DNA of 64,000 nt from Phascolomyces articulosus. Taxonomy: Eukaryota; Mucoromycota; Mucoromycetes; Mucorales; Lichtheimiaceae. Location of the stretch: the NCBI GenBank assembly GCA_025677815.1, contig JAIXMP010000001.1, positions 186,001 through 250,000 on the forward strand, given 5' to 3'. Positions 21,778-35,900 of this stretch are shown piece after piece; the stretch's first letter is position 1; every line of letters starts with the position of its first letter. Below the pieces are notes generated by a model, which was not told where the DNA came from, made no database searches, and was given only the letters and a program-made list of their open reading frames with translations. The position numbers and the translations under genes were made by a program.

Positions 21778-22101
21778 TTTTTGTTGGAGAAAGACTGTGT
21801 AGCAAAAAAAAAAAAAAAAAAAGAATTTCCGCTTCTCACATTTTTGCTTTGACTAAGAATATCATATGCCGCCTTCTTCATTTTGGGTGGTCAAATTATT
21901 TGTATAGTAAAAAATATGTATCAAGTTTTTTCTTTTTAATAATAAAAATAAGAATGCTCTTTGATATGTACAATAAAGAAAAAAAGAAAGAATGTCGGTG
22001 GTTGCGGTAGTTATATATTTTTTAAGCAAAGTGTGTAGTCATTGAAAGGGTATACAAATTGGTGTGGAGTGTGAGTGTGGTTTTTTTAGTTACTATTATT
22101 T

Positions 22102-25100
22102 TTAGGGTAGTAAGCGTTGGCTCACATCCATAAACAAACGCTGATGCATATCCAATAATACATTTTCCGGTATAAAACTGAAGTAAAGAGCCATCAGCAA
22201 ATCACCATGTTTATCTCGTTGATAAGCACATTGGAATCCTCGACCAGCATTTGAATCCAATTGAAAAATATGTTGTACTCTATTATGAGATTGATCGTTC
22301 TTTCGTATCATTTGCTCACACTATAGTTATCTTCATATTAGTCTCTTTGTCTCATGAACCCAATGATATTGCCCAGTGCCCGGAACATATTTACCAAATC
22401 ACGTAATTTACTAATCGATGGCCATCCCCATGTAAAAGAGGACGATGTATCTTCTTCCGACAACGTCCATTGTTGATATTTTTCACCAATTTCCAACAAA
22501 AGACCATGATTATGATTAAACTCGCTCAAATCCACAATACGTGGAGCTAGCATGACCCCATCCTTTAAATGAATAAAATGTAATAAACCAGGATACACCG
22601 TAATAAAAGACAAGATGGTAAAATGGGTTGCTTCTTTTGTCAATAAAAAAGTAGTAAAATCTTGTAAATGTTCTTGTAAATTCGTACGTAATGTCCGTGC
22701 GACACTATGATTCGTCATCTTATCACGTATAGTTTCAATAGTATGTGAATCCTAAAAAAGTCAATGGAGAAGCATGAATTTTTCTGTAAATAGTGAAATC
22801 GTTACACTGCATAAAAGAAAGGGTGTGATTACATCATGGTCACGACGACAAATGATAGCAGTACAAAGTCCATCGCCTAAATGAATCAGCAGAATAAGAC
22901 ATAATACAAGCCGATGACCAATTTTAATCCAACGTGACATGATCTTGGCTTCATTATCATGTAAGGTGGTTGTTGTTGAATCATCATCACTATGATTCGA
23001 ATGGCTTGGATGAGAATCGTTCGTTTGTAAAAATGAACTGAACATGTGTCGTAAAGATTGTTTGGTGGATAATCGATCGGCATTACTTTGACTTCGCGAT
23101 CGTATGGTGGGTGAAGATGGGGCGGATGATTGAAATAAGACGGGTCGTTTGGTAGTCGTAGTGGTTGTATTATTACTTGTATTACTACTACGTCGTCGTC
23201 CGCTACTATTATTTCCTTGGAATGGCGCTGATTCCATGGGTAAACTACTGGATAGACAATTTGCTGCTTCATCTTCGGCATGTTCGCTGGAGGAATGATA
23301 TAGTTTTGCATTAGGTGGTAATTCTTCTTCTATCATTTCTTCTTCTTCATTATCATCATCATCATCCTCTTCTTCTACATCCGCTTCAGCCCCTTCTTCC
23401 ACTCTGTCTTCGACATCATCAATTTCAATTTGTAAAGGAGGTTGTGGTTTTTGTTTTCGTCGATTGATTTCATCTTGTTCTCCATCCTCTTGTTCTTCTC
23501 GTGGTAGATATTGTTTCGGTGGTATAAATGGAGGATGATGTTGATGGTGATAATGATGTTGATGATGTAATTTAGATGAAGAAGAGGAAGGAGAAGGATG
23601 ATGATGATATTCACCACTACGACGCGATAAACGAGATAATAGCTGATTATGTACTAAAGGAGGTGGGCTACTCCAGGATAATGCTGGTGTAGAACAATTG
23701 GAGGATGCGACAGTGACTGAAGAAGCCGATTTTTCTTTGACTTTAAAAGGTGCCGAGATCGAGGAGGAGTCGTAAACATAAGTAACTGATGATTTTTGAC
23801 TTGTGGCTTCGGAGGAAGAAGCTTGCGGAGTTGGTGTAGAATCGGATGAGGTTGCATAAACCGGCTTGTGTATACAGTCCGCAAAATAGCTTAAATCGTC
23901 ATTTGTGAGACCATTGCACAAAGAACCTTATTTTCATCCAACTACGTACAAAACTATAACCCGCTCTTTCTTTCTTTCTCTCAAACTCCCCCCCTCTCCC
24001 TCATCTAAGATATATGCAAATTACCTTGGTTCTAATATATTTTGTGAGCGAGTAGGTGCATTTAAAACATGGCGTTTTTCTGTAAGATCTATCATATTTT
24101 CCCAAAAAAAATCCTTATCAGTGAACATGCATTTTATTTAGATCTGTTCCAAGATATCAAGAGATAATGACATTTTTTTTACCTTCTCTCACAGTACATT
24201 GATCTGCATACTCAGCTGCCATATGACATAAGTAAAATAAAACTTCTTGTGGTAAATCTTCTTCCATTAGTTCATCCATCTCAGACTTGACACAACGGAC
24301 TACTATTTTGTTTTTAGCAAACAAAAATACGTCTGACCACATCAAAGTGCCTACACCTCCTCTTCTTCTTCCTCCAGAAGTTCCATCATGAAAACTACTT
24401 GTTCTACGTCGATGAGCATGATCATGTCCATTTGCCATGGTGACATTTCTTGGTGGTGTTGCGAAAAAAGATGTAAATCGAGAAGCGGTAGGTGTAGTAT
24501 GGTTATTATTGGATACACAGGTTGAAAATGCCATATCACAACATTGTCTTAACGTTTGTGATAACCGAGTCCGTAAATCATCATGTAATTCCAATTGTTC
24601 AACCGAACAAAGCATATCGGGACAATAAAGAGGTTTTTCTGTGCTTATCAGTGTTACTTTTGAAATACATAAAGATACTTGGGCAAGTGATATATGTTGA
24701 TGATGATGTTGGTGTTGACGTCTATAGTGATAATAACGACTTCCTCTTGTTGCAGAAATATTCTCCACTCGAGTATGCCATTGAGGTCCAAAATGAAACC
24801 TCAAGAGTCGATCGATAATAAAAAGATGTTGGTAAACCAAATTAACTGGAATGCTTCCTCTTTTTGACCAAGCAATGTATAATAAACCATGTTTCTAAAT
24901 GTATAAATTTTGTCATTGAGTTAGTTTTTCTTGTAAAGGGAAAAGAGTACCACGTGTGTGTATATAAGTTTTTTTTTTTTTACCTCTAAAAAAGTGATTG
25001 TCTTATTTCGAGTATGAAGATATTGTATACGGTCGTGAAAGTTTGCTTTAAATAAGTCTTTGGTCAATAAAAGAGGCAAATAACGGATTTTGCTCCCTTC

Positions 25101-25175
25101 GCTCGCTTGATGTTTAGGTGTAGTTGATTGATAAATGACGTCTCCGGAATTATTGAGAATTAAAAGTGTAATCAT
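22102..25175 (-). CDS. HPS1: HPS1 homologue (BLOC-3 / Mon1-Ccz1-like longin-domain GEF subunit)
   Basis: Six exons join in phase to 863 codons: 25175-24984, 24894-24183, 24079-24025, 23889-22833, 22751-22395 and 22320-22102. The N-terminus (MITLLILNNSGDVIYQS, then VNLVYQHLFIIDRLLRFHFG) looks like the first longin domain. The centre (exon 4) is long, low-complexity and acidic/Ser-rich. The C-terminal part HFTILSFITVYPGLLHFIHL with VMLAPRIVDLSE aligns well with the human HPS1 segment [20 protein letters not shown]...MVAPSL. HPS1 pairs with HPS4 as a guanine exchange factor for Rab32/38-type GTPases on lysosome-related organelles. Splice sites around exon 3 and the start of exon 4 (acceptor at 23890) were chosen by phase and are the least certain. 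No HPS4 gene is in the window. Confidence 0.75.
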
Positions 25176-25733
25176 TGAATGGCCATTGCTTTCTTTTTAG
25201 GATATGTAATATATAAAAATAGAAGTATAATATTATAAGAAAAGAAAAAGAAAGAAAAAAAGGAGGGAGGTTCCAGCCAACACACACTTTAGAGGGATTA
25301 TTGACGAATTTGGAAAGAACCTTCGCAGTTTTTTTTCATTTGAAGTTACACATATTGCACAATTCGAGTAACAACAACATCATCATTTATTGGATGTGCG
25401 GTATTTTGTTTTATATATAAAGAGTCAAAATCTGGATCTCTTTTTTTCTCTTTATTAATAATATAAACTGTCTGTTCATTAGTTTATTTCATTGGTGGAC
25501 GACTCATATATTAACATTATTGTATAGTGCTAGCTACTAGTTGTTTTTGCGGGATATTTATAAATATAATACTACCGGCCACTTGGTTGGGTTGGCGTTT
25601 TATCATTATTAGGATAATTTACTTATATAAAAAGAAATTTTAAAATATGCAAACATAAACATAAAATGTCAAGTTTCACAACAATAAAAAACAACTACTT
25701 GTTTCTACTTCTTTATTATTATCATTATTATTA

Positions 25734-28278
25734 TTATTGCTGTTGTATGGTTTGTCCTAAAAGTTGTAACTCCTGTTCTGCTTCATCATCTTCATCGCAC
25801 CACCATAAAAGGGTCCAATATTTTTCATTATGTGTTTGGGCTTTCCATCGACCTCCAGAAACTTGAATATCAGTTGCTTCCTCGCATGATGATGTGTCAT
25901 CAGGTATAGGGAAATAAACAGTTGGAACATAAATTTCAGTAGGTCCTTCCACTTGTAAACTGTTTTTATATTGAAACACATAATTCGCTCGTTCTTTATA
26001 TGTCGGTGATATATATGTGACAGAAAGGGGTGTACCAGCAATAGTATGAGCATGAGGTCGATGTAATGAAATAATATCGCGCACATTTACATTGGCATCA
26101 TGCTTGTTTGGTTTATCTAAATCTGTTGTTGTTGTTGTTGTTGTTTCAGGGAGTAACGTTTCACTACTCGTATCAGATTGCTCCATCAGCTCTTCCTTGA
26201 TTAAGGCAGCGGTCGTTGATTCGCCTTGCCAAATACTAAGATCTTCACCATTCCATAAATCGCCCCATGTTGGATGATTGTCTGGAACATAATTCCATAA
26301 TGTATAACTGACCAAATTTTGTTCCGCGGCATTAATACTGGCATCCATGGCTTTATTTTGTGGTGCCTCGGGACTTATCATTGGATAATATTTATCCTTT
26401 TTATTCTTGCCTGTCAATATACCAGATGTAGTTGAAGCGGATCGTTTACTTTTATGATTATTCTTATTTTTCTTCCAAAATCGACCGAATAACCAGACAA
26501 ATAACCACGAAAACAATTCCGTTGCCATGGTGGCCACTGATTTTTGCTTCACTGGTTCCATATCATAAGGAATTCCAATTTCACCAATAATAAATGGATA
26601 ATTGCCCAAAGTGTCCAATCCTTCTAATTTGAGTGTTTCAATTTGATCCACAAAACCCTGTCGAATAGCTTTTTCACCGATACGTAACGCACGCAAAAAT
26701 CGTAAAGGACCTGTGCCATATTTTCCACGTTTCAAATTGATATAATCCACATTGTAACTACACCATTTCTTTTTCACCAAGGTCAACCCATCGTACCAAT
26801 GAGGGCAAAGGGCCATTTGGGTCATTGCCTGTGGCATTCGAGGGGCACGTTCCATAATGGGCGGCTGAATAAATAAAATGGCTTCTGAATGAATTTCTAA
26901 TAGTTGAGTTGCATAGATGCTAATGAATTCAAGCCAATAATGAGCATAACTACTTTGCTCCGGTTGGATGAAATAATCTGGTTGCATGATAGCACGTGTG
27001 GTTGGATCCCATACTCCATGATTGGCCCAAATACATCCTGGTTTCCATGCTGGATCGCGTTGCCATCCAAAACTTTGATCAGCAATACGTTGGTCTTCAA
27101 CAGAAAGCCATGCTTGTACACCTTGTGGATCCACAAGGACACGGCCCTTTTGGATGGGTCCTCGCCATGTAAATACCCAATTATCCACTTTAGTCGCTAT
27201 CCCGGTCCCTAGCAACATGCTTTCAAAGGGAGTCGGGGTTAAACCCTTTTTGAAATCGACATCTTCAGCAGGTCGACCCGTCAAATTGGGCCATCCAATA
27301 TAACCTTGGCCAGGTTCATTCATTGTATCGTAACCAATCACCACATCCCCTTGAAGTCCTTGTAGTTTCACCCGTCGGGCAAGTGCTGTGAAGGCACGAA
27401 TATAATGAGATTGTAAATATTCCTGCACGTGAACACCATTGACGACACATTTCGGAGCAAATGTTTTCCCCGCAAAAAAGAGTGTGAATAGCGTTGCAGC
27501 CGCTAACTTTTGGTAATTGGTGTTCCATATCATCTTGGGAAATTTCTCAGGGTCCGGATGCAGGTTATGAACAATGGCTGCATTGGTTTCTGGAAAGTTT
27601 TCAGGATTTAACCCTGCAAGTGTATGTGTCCATCCTGGATGCCCTGAACCACCACAATGACGAGACCACTAATAAATAAATGAATATATAATTATATGTG
27701 GGATGAAATGCTGTTAATTTCTTTTTGTTCTTTGTATTTTTTTTCTATATCAAGTAATATCGTAAATTTGTTCTATATTAAAAAAAGTAAGAATGATACA
27801 TACGGTATCTTGATGAGGATTTAAATATACTTTTAAGCCATATTCTTTACATTTTAAAAGTAATTCAATGACATAATCCAAATATTCTTCGTCATGAATA
27901 CCACTAAGTCATATAAATATATAGGAGGATATACATTAGTACCTTTTTATTATAATTACTATACCCCCCTTTTTTTTGTTTGGATAAGTTTGAATACAAC
28001 ACATACGGCCCTTCATGTTCGATAGCTTCCCATGTCACCATAAAACGTAATAAATTAAATCCATGATCTACAAGTCGTTGTAAATGTATATCTGCTTCCT
28101 CGATAGGAAAAGGTCGACCCACAAAGGATACCTTGCGATCATAATCAACCCAATACCCATTGCGTTCATGAGAAGGGACACTGACTGGAAGCTTTGTACC
28201 ACCACTTAGATTGACACCTCGGAAAATAACTTTGCGATTTGTTTTTGGTTCAATGAACCATGGACCATTAACTTTCAT
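25734..28278 (-). CDS. GH5 glycosidase, glycosylceramidase/sterylglucosidase-like
   Basis: Three exons (28278-28007, 27903-27804, 27668-25734; introns 27904-28006 and 27669-27803) give 768 codons. It starts with a GH5 strand motif (VIFRGVNLSGGTKLPVS). Further landmarks are RLVDHGFNLLRFMVTWEAIE, KVYLNPHQDTWSRHCGGSG, the acid/base in GYDTMNEPGQG (Glu about 242) and the nucleophile in PFIIGEIGIPYD (Glu about 487). This matches the fungal endoglycosylceramidase-related family (EGCrP/Egh1), which cleaves glucosylceramide or ergosteryl-beta-glucoside. There is no signal peptide, which favours an intracellular enzyme. A Lys/Ser-rich insertion (about 515-545) is not in the core fold. Which lipid is the substrate cannot be decided here. 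Confidence 0.88.
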
Positions 28279-31200
28279 GATGGTTGAATGGAGAAAACTG
28301 AGGGAATGAATAAGTGTGTGAGTGAGTGAGAGTGAGAGATAAAGAGAAACTTAGAAAGGAGGAGATGGGTTATATATGCCGAAAAAGCAGAGCGATTTAA
28401 TTATCTCAGCGGAGTGGATCACAGCTCTTTGTATCACTCACATCGAACGACGCTCTACCAAAAAAAAAGTTGCATGAGCCAACTTGTAAACGCATAGAAA
28501 AAAAGACAAGAGATCACAAAATATAACATAATCAGGCTGGATATCCCTCCCAAATGATTCGGTGATCCATCAACAGAAGTTATAGATTAGATCATATGGC
28601 GTATTTTTGGGAATTCTTAAAATCCCAACGTTCATAATATAATATCGTTTTTCTAGTAAATAAGCATCCTAACATCAAATCGATCGATTCCATTCATCCC
28701 ATATATTTCTCTTTACTCATTTTTCCAACCGAAAAACATTTGTGTTGACCTCGATCTTCTATTTTAATACTGTTATCGCCAAGATCAAAATAATGTCTAT
28801 TGTATCAAGTTATTAATAGATACTATCCTTTAGTTTTTCTTTTAAATGTCCTCTTCCATCATTTTGCTTGGCAAAGCAATATAAAGTTTATGATGGAGAA
28901 ATCATATTCAACTCTGTCCAACTTGTCAAATATTATATAGGATACGTATAGACTAGTATCGATATACACTCCTTCAAAATAATAACAAATATTAAATGAT
29001 ATGTCCTGTCGCGTGGTCCAATCATCTGTTCAACTTGGTCCTATGGATGCATATTCAATTGACAACAAATAAGAACTATATATATATATAAATTCCAGGT
29101 ACAAAATTTTGATTTATACACAGGCTATTTACAATTTATGTAAGACGGATCACCTGTTTTAATACATAAATGGGTATCAATCGTTTGCTACGTATATTAT
29201 ATATCAACACGACATAATTCACCATCCGCCATCATCAAATATGATACTTTTATATTTATATTGCGTCAAGATTCATGTTTCTTTTACGTGTAAACAATTC
29301 CAAGTCAATAAGTCATACCATAAACCCTTCATGGTATGCTTCAAAATAGAATGTTTAGTATTTGCAAATATTTTTTTTTGCTCATTGTGGCATACTATCC
29401 AAATGCAAGTATATGAATCAAGGCCAAAATACATCTAAATATATATGGTCCGTTGAATATAAGGCAGTGGGCTCGTTTTTCTGCTGTTGTTCATACCATC
29501 TATTTGGATACGTGCATATACTTTGTATAAGAATATTTCAATCATTGGCTGCATTATTTCCTCCTGTCAGTATACTTGTATGTTTATAACGCACATACAT
29601 GTATCATTACATCATATTTTACTTAGACTTGCACCTGTTATAAACAAAAAATGTTGGCCTATAATATAACGATATGTTCTCTTTTTTCTGTGTGAAAAAT
29701 CATATAATATTATTTAAACGCTACAATTTATATACAAAGCTGGAGGAGATATTATTTTGCCTCTTATTATGACAACAGGAAGCATAAGAAACAGGGGTTG
29801 TTATGAAAATGAGATTATTATATATTAAAATACAAGGTTCTATTATTTTATGTTATGAGATCTTTCGTGAAGAACTGGTGAAAATAATGCGGTGTCTGGC
29901 ATCCTCCATATATAAAAGTCTACGGCTTATTGACTCATACATGCATTAATAGCAATATACTTTATTCACTGCTCTCTTTACTTTTATACAGGCTTACTAT
30001 AGTGTTCATTGAATATCAATCTAGTACGCAGGATAAATCTCTAGCCGAAGGTGGTTAAAAAATAAATTCAACGTAAGACCGATAATTTCCATTGGCAGTA
30101 ATTGGGTGAGCAGTTCAGCTGTCAAATGTGTAAGGCGAGGTTATTAAATAAAGCAATATAATAGATACCGTATGTGTATGAGAGTTTTTTTTTATATATA
30201 AAATTGGATGTTTATTTATTTTAAACAAGCGTGCTGATAATTATATAAAAGTATATATCCATATTGAATATCCAAATATTATGATCAAAACCATTTATAA
30301 AACATATGATTGAAAACAGCGTTGGCTTTTATTGGTAATACTGCTATTGTGAAAAATAATAATGTAAGATGCTACTAACAACTAAACGATGATCAAGTTC
30401 ATGATACTATATCTATGGTTTGTCTTTTTAGATCCTTTTCTATATACTATGCAGAAGATCATAAATACTATCAATAAATCGCGCAGCTTCCTTGAAATAC
30501 GTACTATTTTTTCAATACTGTTTATACTACCTGTATATTGTATGTCATCGAAACCGCCGCTCCTTTTCATTAAAAGAAATATCGCTGTAGCCAACCAGAT
30601 ACTATATAATTGTATCTGTTCTTTCCTGGTATTACTCTCTCTTTATAATTGATAGACATTGTTTCCCATCGTGAGATGTTACTTTGTTCATTTGGTAACA
30701 ATGCCCATTGTTTGTTTCTGACAAGGTCTACTGACTATATCAAGCCAAATATAATGTATAATATACTTTCTTCTCCCCTCCTTTCTTTATATCCATAATT
30801 ACTTATGCTCGATATTTGACATGTCATGTATTTCAGTATTTACTTGCCATTCTCTAATTCAAAAATAATATATCTGTCGTCTTTAGTGTTTTGATGGTGA
30901 TTATCGCTCCTTTTTTGATATTATGTTGTTTTTGAAAGATAATGAATGCCCCTTGTTATCGCCGTATTATCGTCTCTCCCCCTAAAATAAACGGTATTGT
31001 TGCTCCCTTGAACAAATATCTGATCCAGCGACTATTGTAGATTCCCGCTGCTCCAAGTTAACAATGTTTCGTGAAGGTTTTGTTGATCTCCATATACAAT
31101 AAATAGTTGTTCCAATTCCTCCTTTTTCAATGCTTCTTTTGATACAAACATAATGATTTATGTGACACCGTGCTACAATTCATTTATATATATTTCGCCA

Positions 31201-31970
31201 TGACAATTGATTTGCTAAATGTGTCTTTGGTTTGATCCTTGGCGCTGAATGACGATTGTACAAAGAATAAATTTCTATACGCTGCTTCTAATGTTTTGGT
31301 GCTCATATTCTCTGTAGGATGACCTAGACTACTTGTATTATACATTATTAATCTATACTATGGTATAATATCACAAGTCTGTATTTTTTTAATTAAGACT
31401 TTTCGGGAGCATGTATAAAGTAAAAATATAGGAGAATAATAAGATGATTATAATAATAGCTGCATTTTTTTTTGTATGTTATGTACGTGATAAGTTTTAA
31501 ACTATTGAGAATTGCGCGGACAGCCTTTTACATATTACATATTATAAACCTTGTCCATCGATTGTAATTTAAAGGAAAACACACAAAATGGGAATAGTTT
31601 CTTTTTTCGACACACAAAAAAAGCAGTATTCACCATTTTATTGTATCCATCTATTCCAATGGCATAATGCAAGTTTAAAGTCGGATTTTGACTAGACCTG
31701 GCAGGAAAAATCAACATTCCTTCAAAATATGGCTAAACAAATTAGTTTCCAGCAATGTACTTGTGGAGTAAGGAAATCAATATTACATAGTTTTAATATA
31801 GTACATCAATACAGTTATGCTTAGTCCTGCTTACCATGATAAAGCACAATATGATCCATCCTTTGACATGTAAGCAGTAAAAAGTAAATAAATTCAACCA
31901 CCGATTTTTTTCTCTCTCTCTTTCTCTTGAACCACCACTTGTTTTTTTTTCCCTCAAAAAAGGCTTTTCC
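28279..31970. other. Gene-poor region, about 3.7 kb
   Basis: AT-rich, with TA runs (for example about 29078-29092). Read in six frames, only the pair of short minus-strand frames at 31032-31306 looks coding-like. The right end must contain the promoter of the gene starting at 31971, where a pyrimidine-rich tract (about 31907-31955) precedes the ATG. Confidence 0.4.
31032..31306 (-). pseudogene. Two adjacent short coding-like frames, possible gene relic
   Basis: 31306-31184 encodes 40 residues from ATG, beginning MSTKTLEAAYRNLFFVQSSF. 31151-31032 encodes 39 residues including ALKKEELEQLFIVYGDQQN. Beyond the second frame's TAG the same frame stays open and protein-like for about 35 residues. 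Composition is unlike the flanking AT-rich noise. I could not join the parts with credible splice sites, so this is either a decayed gene or a small gene with missed exons. No family is recognised. Confidence 0.25.
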
Positions 31971-32625
31971 ATGCCAACGGATCCTCATGAAGAATCGATA
32001 ATCAAAGATCAACAAGAACCAAAACGTATTTCACGTCGGCAATTTCGTAAGGAACGTAAACGGGTTTCACGAAAAGCATCCCGACAACATTATGCCCAAC
32101 TACGCGATCAACGTCAAAAAGTCAAGCATGAGGAAGAAGCGTTAAACGATCATGCCAACTATTTACAACAAAAACGATTATGGGAAGAACGTGAACAACG
32201 TTATGAAATAATTAATTCGGTGAAAAGAAGAGCAGAGGAGGCTGAACGTAAAGCTAGAGAAGTGGCCAAGGTAAACAGTTGGTATTTGTTTGTTATTTTT
32301 AAACTGGTTGGAAATTCACATATATGATTATATATAGCAAAAATGGCGTGATGCATTGTTACGTATGCCGATGCTTCCACCTACCACGACTTTAACAGAT
32401 AATTATAATAATGCTAGCAGCAGTAGTACAAGTACTAGAATTCAGGTAATTTTTTGATGAAGAGTTATTTATACACATGGTAAGCAATTCTAACTGTGTT
32501 TTTCCTGGTTTGGTGTATAGGCCAATATACGAAATATGCCTACATTTGTTTCCACAAAAGAACAGAAGGAAAAGGAACATATATCATCCACCGATATTGA
32601 TGGTGATACTATGAATTGGCCATGA
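31971..32625 (+). CDS. Small basic coiled-coil protein, unknown function
   Basis: Three exons (31971-32270, 32338-32445, 32521-32625), all phase 0 with GT-AG borders, give 170 codons. Residues about 18-100 are highly charged and helical (RRQFRKERKRVSRKASRQHY, later RRAEEAERKAREVAK), suggesting a long basic coiled coil. The next segment includes KWRDALLRMPMLPP, and the rest is Ser/Thr/Asn-rich. A nuclear or RNA-binding role would fit the composition, but I do not recognise the family and claim none. It is divergent in orientation from the HET-to-GH5 group and convergent with TTC7/YPP1, with about 300 bp between stop codons. Confidence 0.75.
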
Positions 32626-32933
32626 AATATACATATATCCTTTTTTTAAAAAAAACATACATTTGTTATACAATCCTATTCGAAATGATATTAAAAGCAA
32701 AAATGGTAAAATGGTGATAATTGTTTTTATCTATAATATCCTTCTCAAAAAACAAACAAAAAAAGGTAGAAAAAAGAAAAATTAAGTTATGGTTTCTTGT
32801 GTGTATAAATAAGGTGGGATGAATGGTTTGAAGAGGGAGGGAAAAATGCATAAGCAAGAGAGAGAGAGGAGGAAAAGAAATGCAGATAATATCACAGCTA
32901 CAAGTACTAGCAGTAGCTCATGTAAAAAAAAAA

Positions 32934-35900
32934 TTATTGCACGAAACGAGGTAATTGAGCAAACGATTGCAAAGGTGTGGTCTCATTCAATTCAACGGCA
33001 TATTGGAAACAATTCTTGGCCTGTTCCAAATTATGATCATGACGATAGCAGACACCAAGACAGTACCAAGCTTCAGCGTGATCCCAACCATAGCCCCGTG
33101 TGGCACGGTCCAATAAACCTTCGGCCAGTTCCCATTCTTCTAAATCCATAAAACAACGTGCCATGGCCACCAACGCATCAATATGATCAGGATCAATTGC
33201 AAGAGCCTTTTTGAAGGCATCCAAGCCAGTTTCATGCAATGTAGTACGATCAGGGGGAGAAGATTTCTTGGCCTTTTGAATACAGACCATACCTAATTGA
33301 TACCATACACTGGCATCATTCATTTGACCAGCCAATAATTGTTGTTCGGCTTCCACAATGGCTTTGGTCGCTTCTTCAAGGCGTCCGGCGCGGATAAAGG
33401 TGGTGGTGGACATGAGCCAAAGTTTCACCAAAAGATGGTACCAACGATCCCGTTGATAACGGGTATAGAATTGAGTGGGCTTGTTCAATAGTGTGCTAAT
33501 GGTAGGGGTGGTATTGGATGGACGACGTTCGGGAACTCCCATACTGGCAGTGGAAAAGGAAGGTGTTAACAAGGACATCAATGTGGCTGATGATGCATCT
33601 GAATTGGGTGTATGTTGTTGTTTTTCTATTTAGAGAAGAATTGGATATATCAAGTTAGTCCAGTTGTGTTATATTAAAATATGGTGGATGTGAAAAAAAA
33701 TAAAATAAAAAAAGTTACCATCAAACAAAGTGGAACCAGAAGATTGTTGTTTTGTGGATTGTTGTGCACTGCTTCCCATACGTCTAGCAAAACCCATATC
33801 AATCAATTGCATACTCTTCTTTCGAATCGACTTGCTTTCTCTAGTAATAGAAGAAGATCGACCACGACCAGCAAAACTTCCTTGACGATTGCTTCTAGTT
33901 TCATCACTGCTGGATGATTTCATACGACGAGGAGGAGAATGATTATTGTTGGCTGAAGGGGACATGGGAGGAGCAGTTGTTTCTGCAGCATTAAATTCTG
34001 TTGTACGAGGAGAATTGGAAGCACTATTGGATCGTCGACGAGGATCCACCTTGGACAAGGAAAGAGAACGAGAATTACGTCTCCCATTAGTAGTTGAGGT
34101 GATGGAATTATGACGTCCACCATTCATCCACTTTTCTTGTTGCACACCGTCATCCATCAAATAATCATCACTGGAAGCAGTTGCACCAGCATCATTCAAA
34201 TGAGTCGCCAGTTTAGCATACATGGAAAAGAGATCCGTATACAAATCCAAAATAGCATCAGGACCTTCCAATTTTTCCAAAAGCTGGACTTGAGTCATGG
34301 ACATGGCCAAATGACTTTCTGCCAAAGTGACATATTGGGCAACAGACTTCTCGTCTGGATTCCACGATAAGACCGGGGCAGAACCTGCTACCATTTGGTT
34401 AAAATCAGTGGACAAGTTGGAATGGTTCAATCCGGCTTCCAATGTTTGTAGAGCTTGAGGTTCCTTGTTTTCTTGACATGAATGTAACAAGGCCAATAAA
34501 TGCCAGGATGGTAAATGCGTAGGATGGAGTTGGATGGATTTGCTAATGGCATTGGCAGCATCATACAAGTTGCGAGTAATGGCTTGCTCCACAGCTAATT
34601 CATAATGAGCTTGCCAGGAGGATTCATCCAAATGAACAGCCTGAGTCAATGATTCAATGGATTTACTATGGTATTCTGAACGGGTATCAGGATCATCACC
34701 TATGAGGGAATTTGCATAATATTAAAATGAAGATCGACATGAATTTTTTCCTTTTTGTAATTTTTTTTCTCACATGCATCAAAAAGTTAAATTAAAAAAA
34801 ATAGACTTACATTGACGAGCATAAAGACTACAAGCAGCACCATGAATTCGATAAGTACGTGCAATCAATTCATTTTCTCCTTTTTCTTGTTGTTCTTCTT
34901 CTTCCACGACGTTTAATGCGACATGCATAATAATGGTAGCCATTTTTCCATTACTATAAATTTGACCATATAATTCAGCACCAGCAAGACAAACGGAAAG
35001 GAAATATTCTTTGGATTCATTGGCTAATGTCAAATGACGTAAAAGATCAACAATATCATAATGTCTAGGTTCATCCGTATTATCAATATCACTAGCACCT
35101 AGTAAATCCATATAGGAAGCAAAAGTATATTTGGCTTCATTGAATTCACCAAGGCGTAATAAAGTAAATAACAAATGACGAGTAATGCTGACACTATTAA
35201 ACGTATGTTCTTTGGCTTGATACAAGAACTATGTACACATGATGAATGAATGGATTTGGATGTGTGAATAAGTTTAAAAAACTGAACCCAACAAAAAAAA
35301 AACATCAACATGATATTGTGGCATGATGATGATGATTGATGGTTTTACCTGAAGCACACGACGTAAATGACGAGCATCACCCCAACCAAGACGATCATGC
35401 ACATTGGCAGTAAGATTAGCAAGGTCAACAGTTCGCTGATTCAATTCTTCAGAAGGGCACACCAACACAAGTGACCTGAAAAGCTTGCGGAGGATATCCA
35501 TTACAGGTATAACATCTTCTCTTTCATTTGCACTATTTTATCACATGAATATTTTTTTTAAAGTTAACAACCATTGCTTCTTTTTTTCCCTTTTGGTGAC
35601 ACTGAAAAAAAGGTAAAAAAAAAAAAACGAGGCACAACCCCAATCTCGGATCGACGTTTTTTTTTCATAATAGAATTATTTACCTTGTATCGTCCTTGCT
35701 AATATGTCGAACATAAATGTTGAAAATCACCCATTGCTTATAAGTACGCCAGCTATTAGACCAATAAGACTTTGCAAGTTTTAAATAAGCACGCATCAAT
35801 CGTAATGGGGAAGCTCTACATATAATTATCAACGTCATTATTATTTTTATTAAAAATAGAGTCAGTACAAAAGTTACATCAATCATCATCATGCTCTCTT

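Noticed and set aside
22338..22394. Continuation of HPS1 exon 5 to NMFRALGNIIGFMRQRD
   Set aside because: A GTAAAT donor at 22394 and TAG acceptor at 22321 keep phase into the conserved C-terminal exon; the read-through ends in a stop.
28279..31030. Search for a CRISPR-like or regularly spaced repeat array
   Set aside because: Only irregular TA-rich words recur; there are no direct repeats with constant spacing here or elsewhere apart from the 193-bp array.
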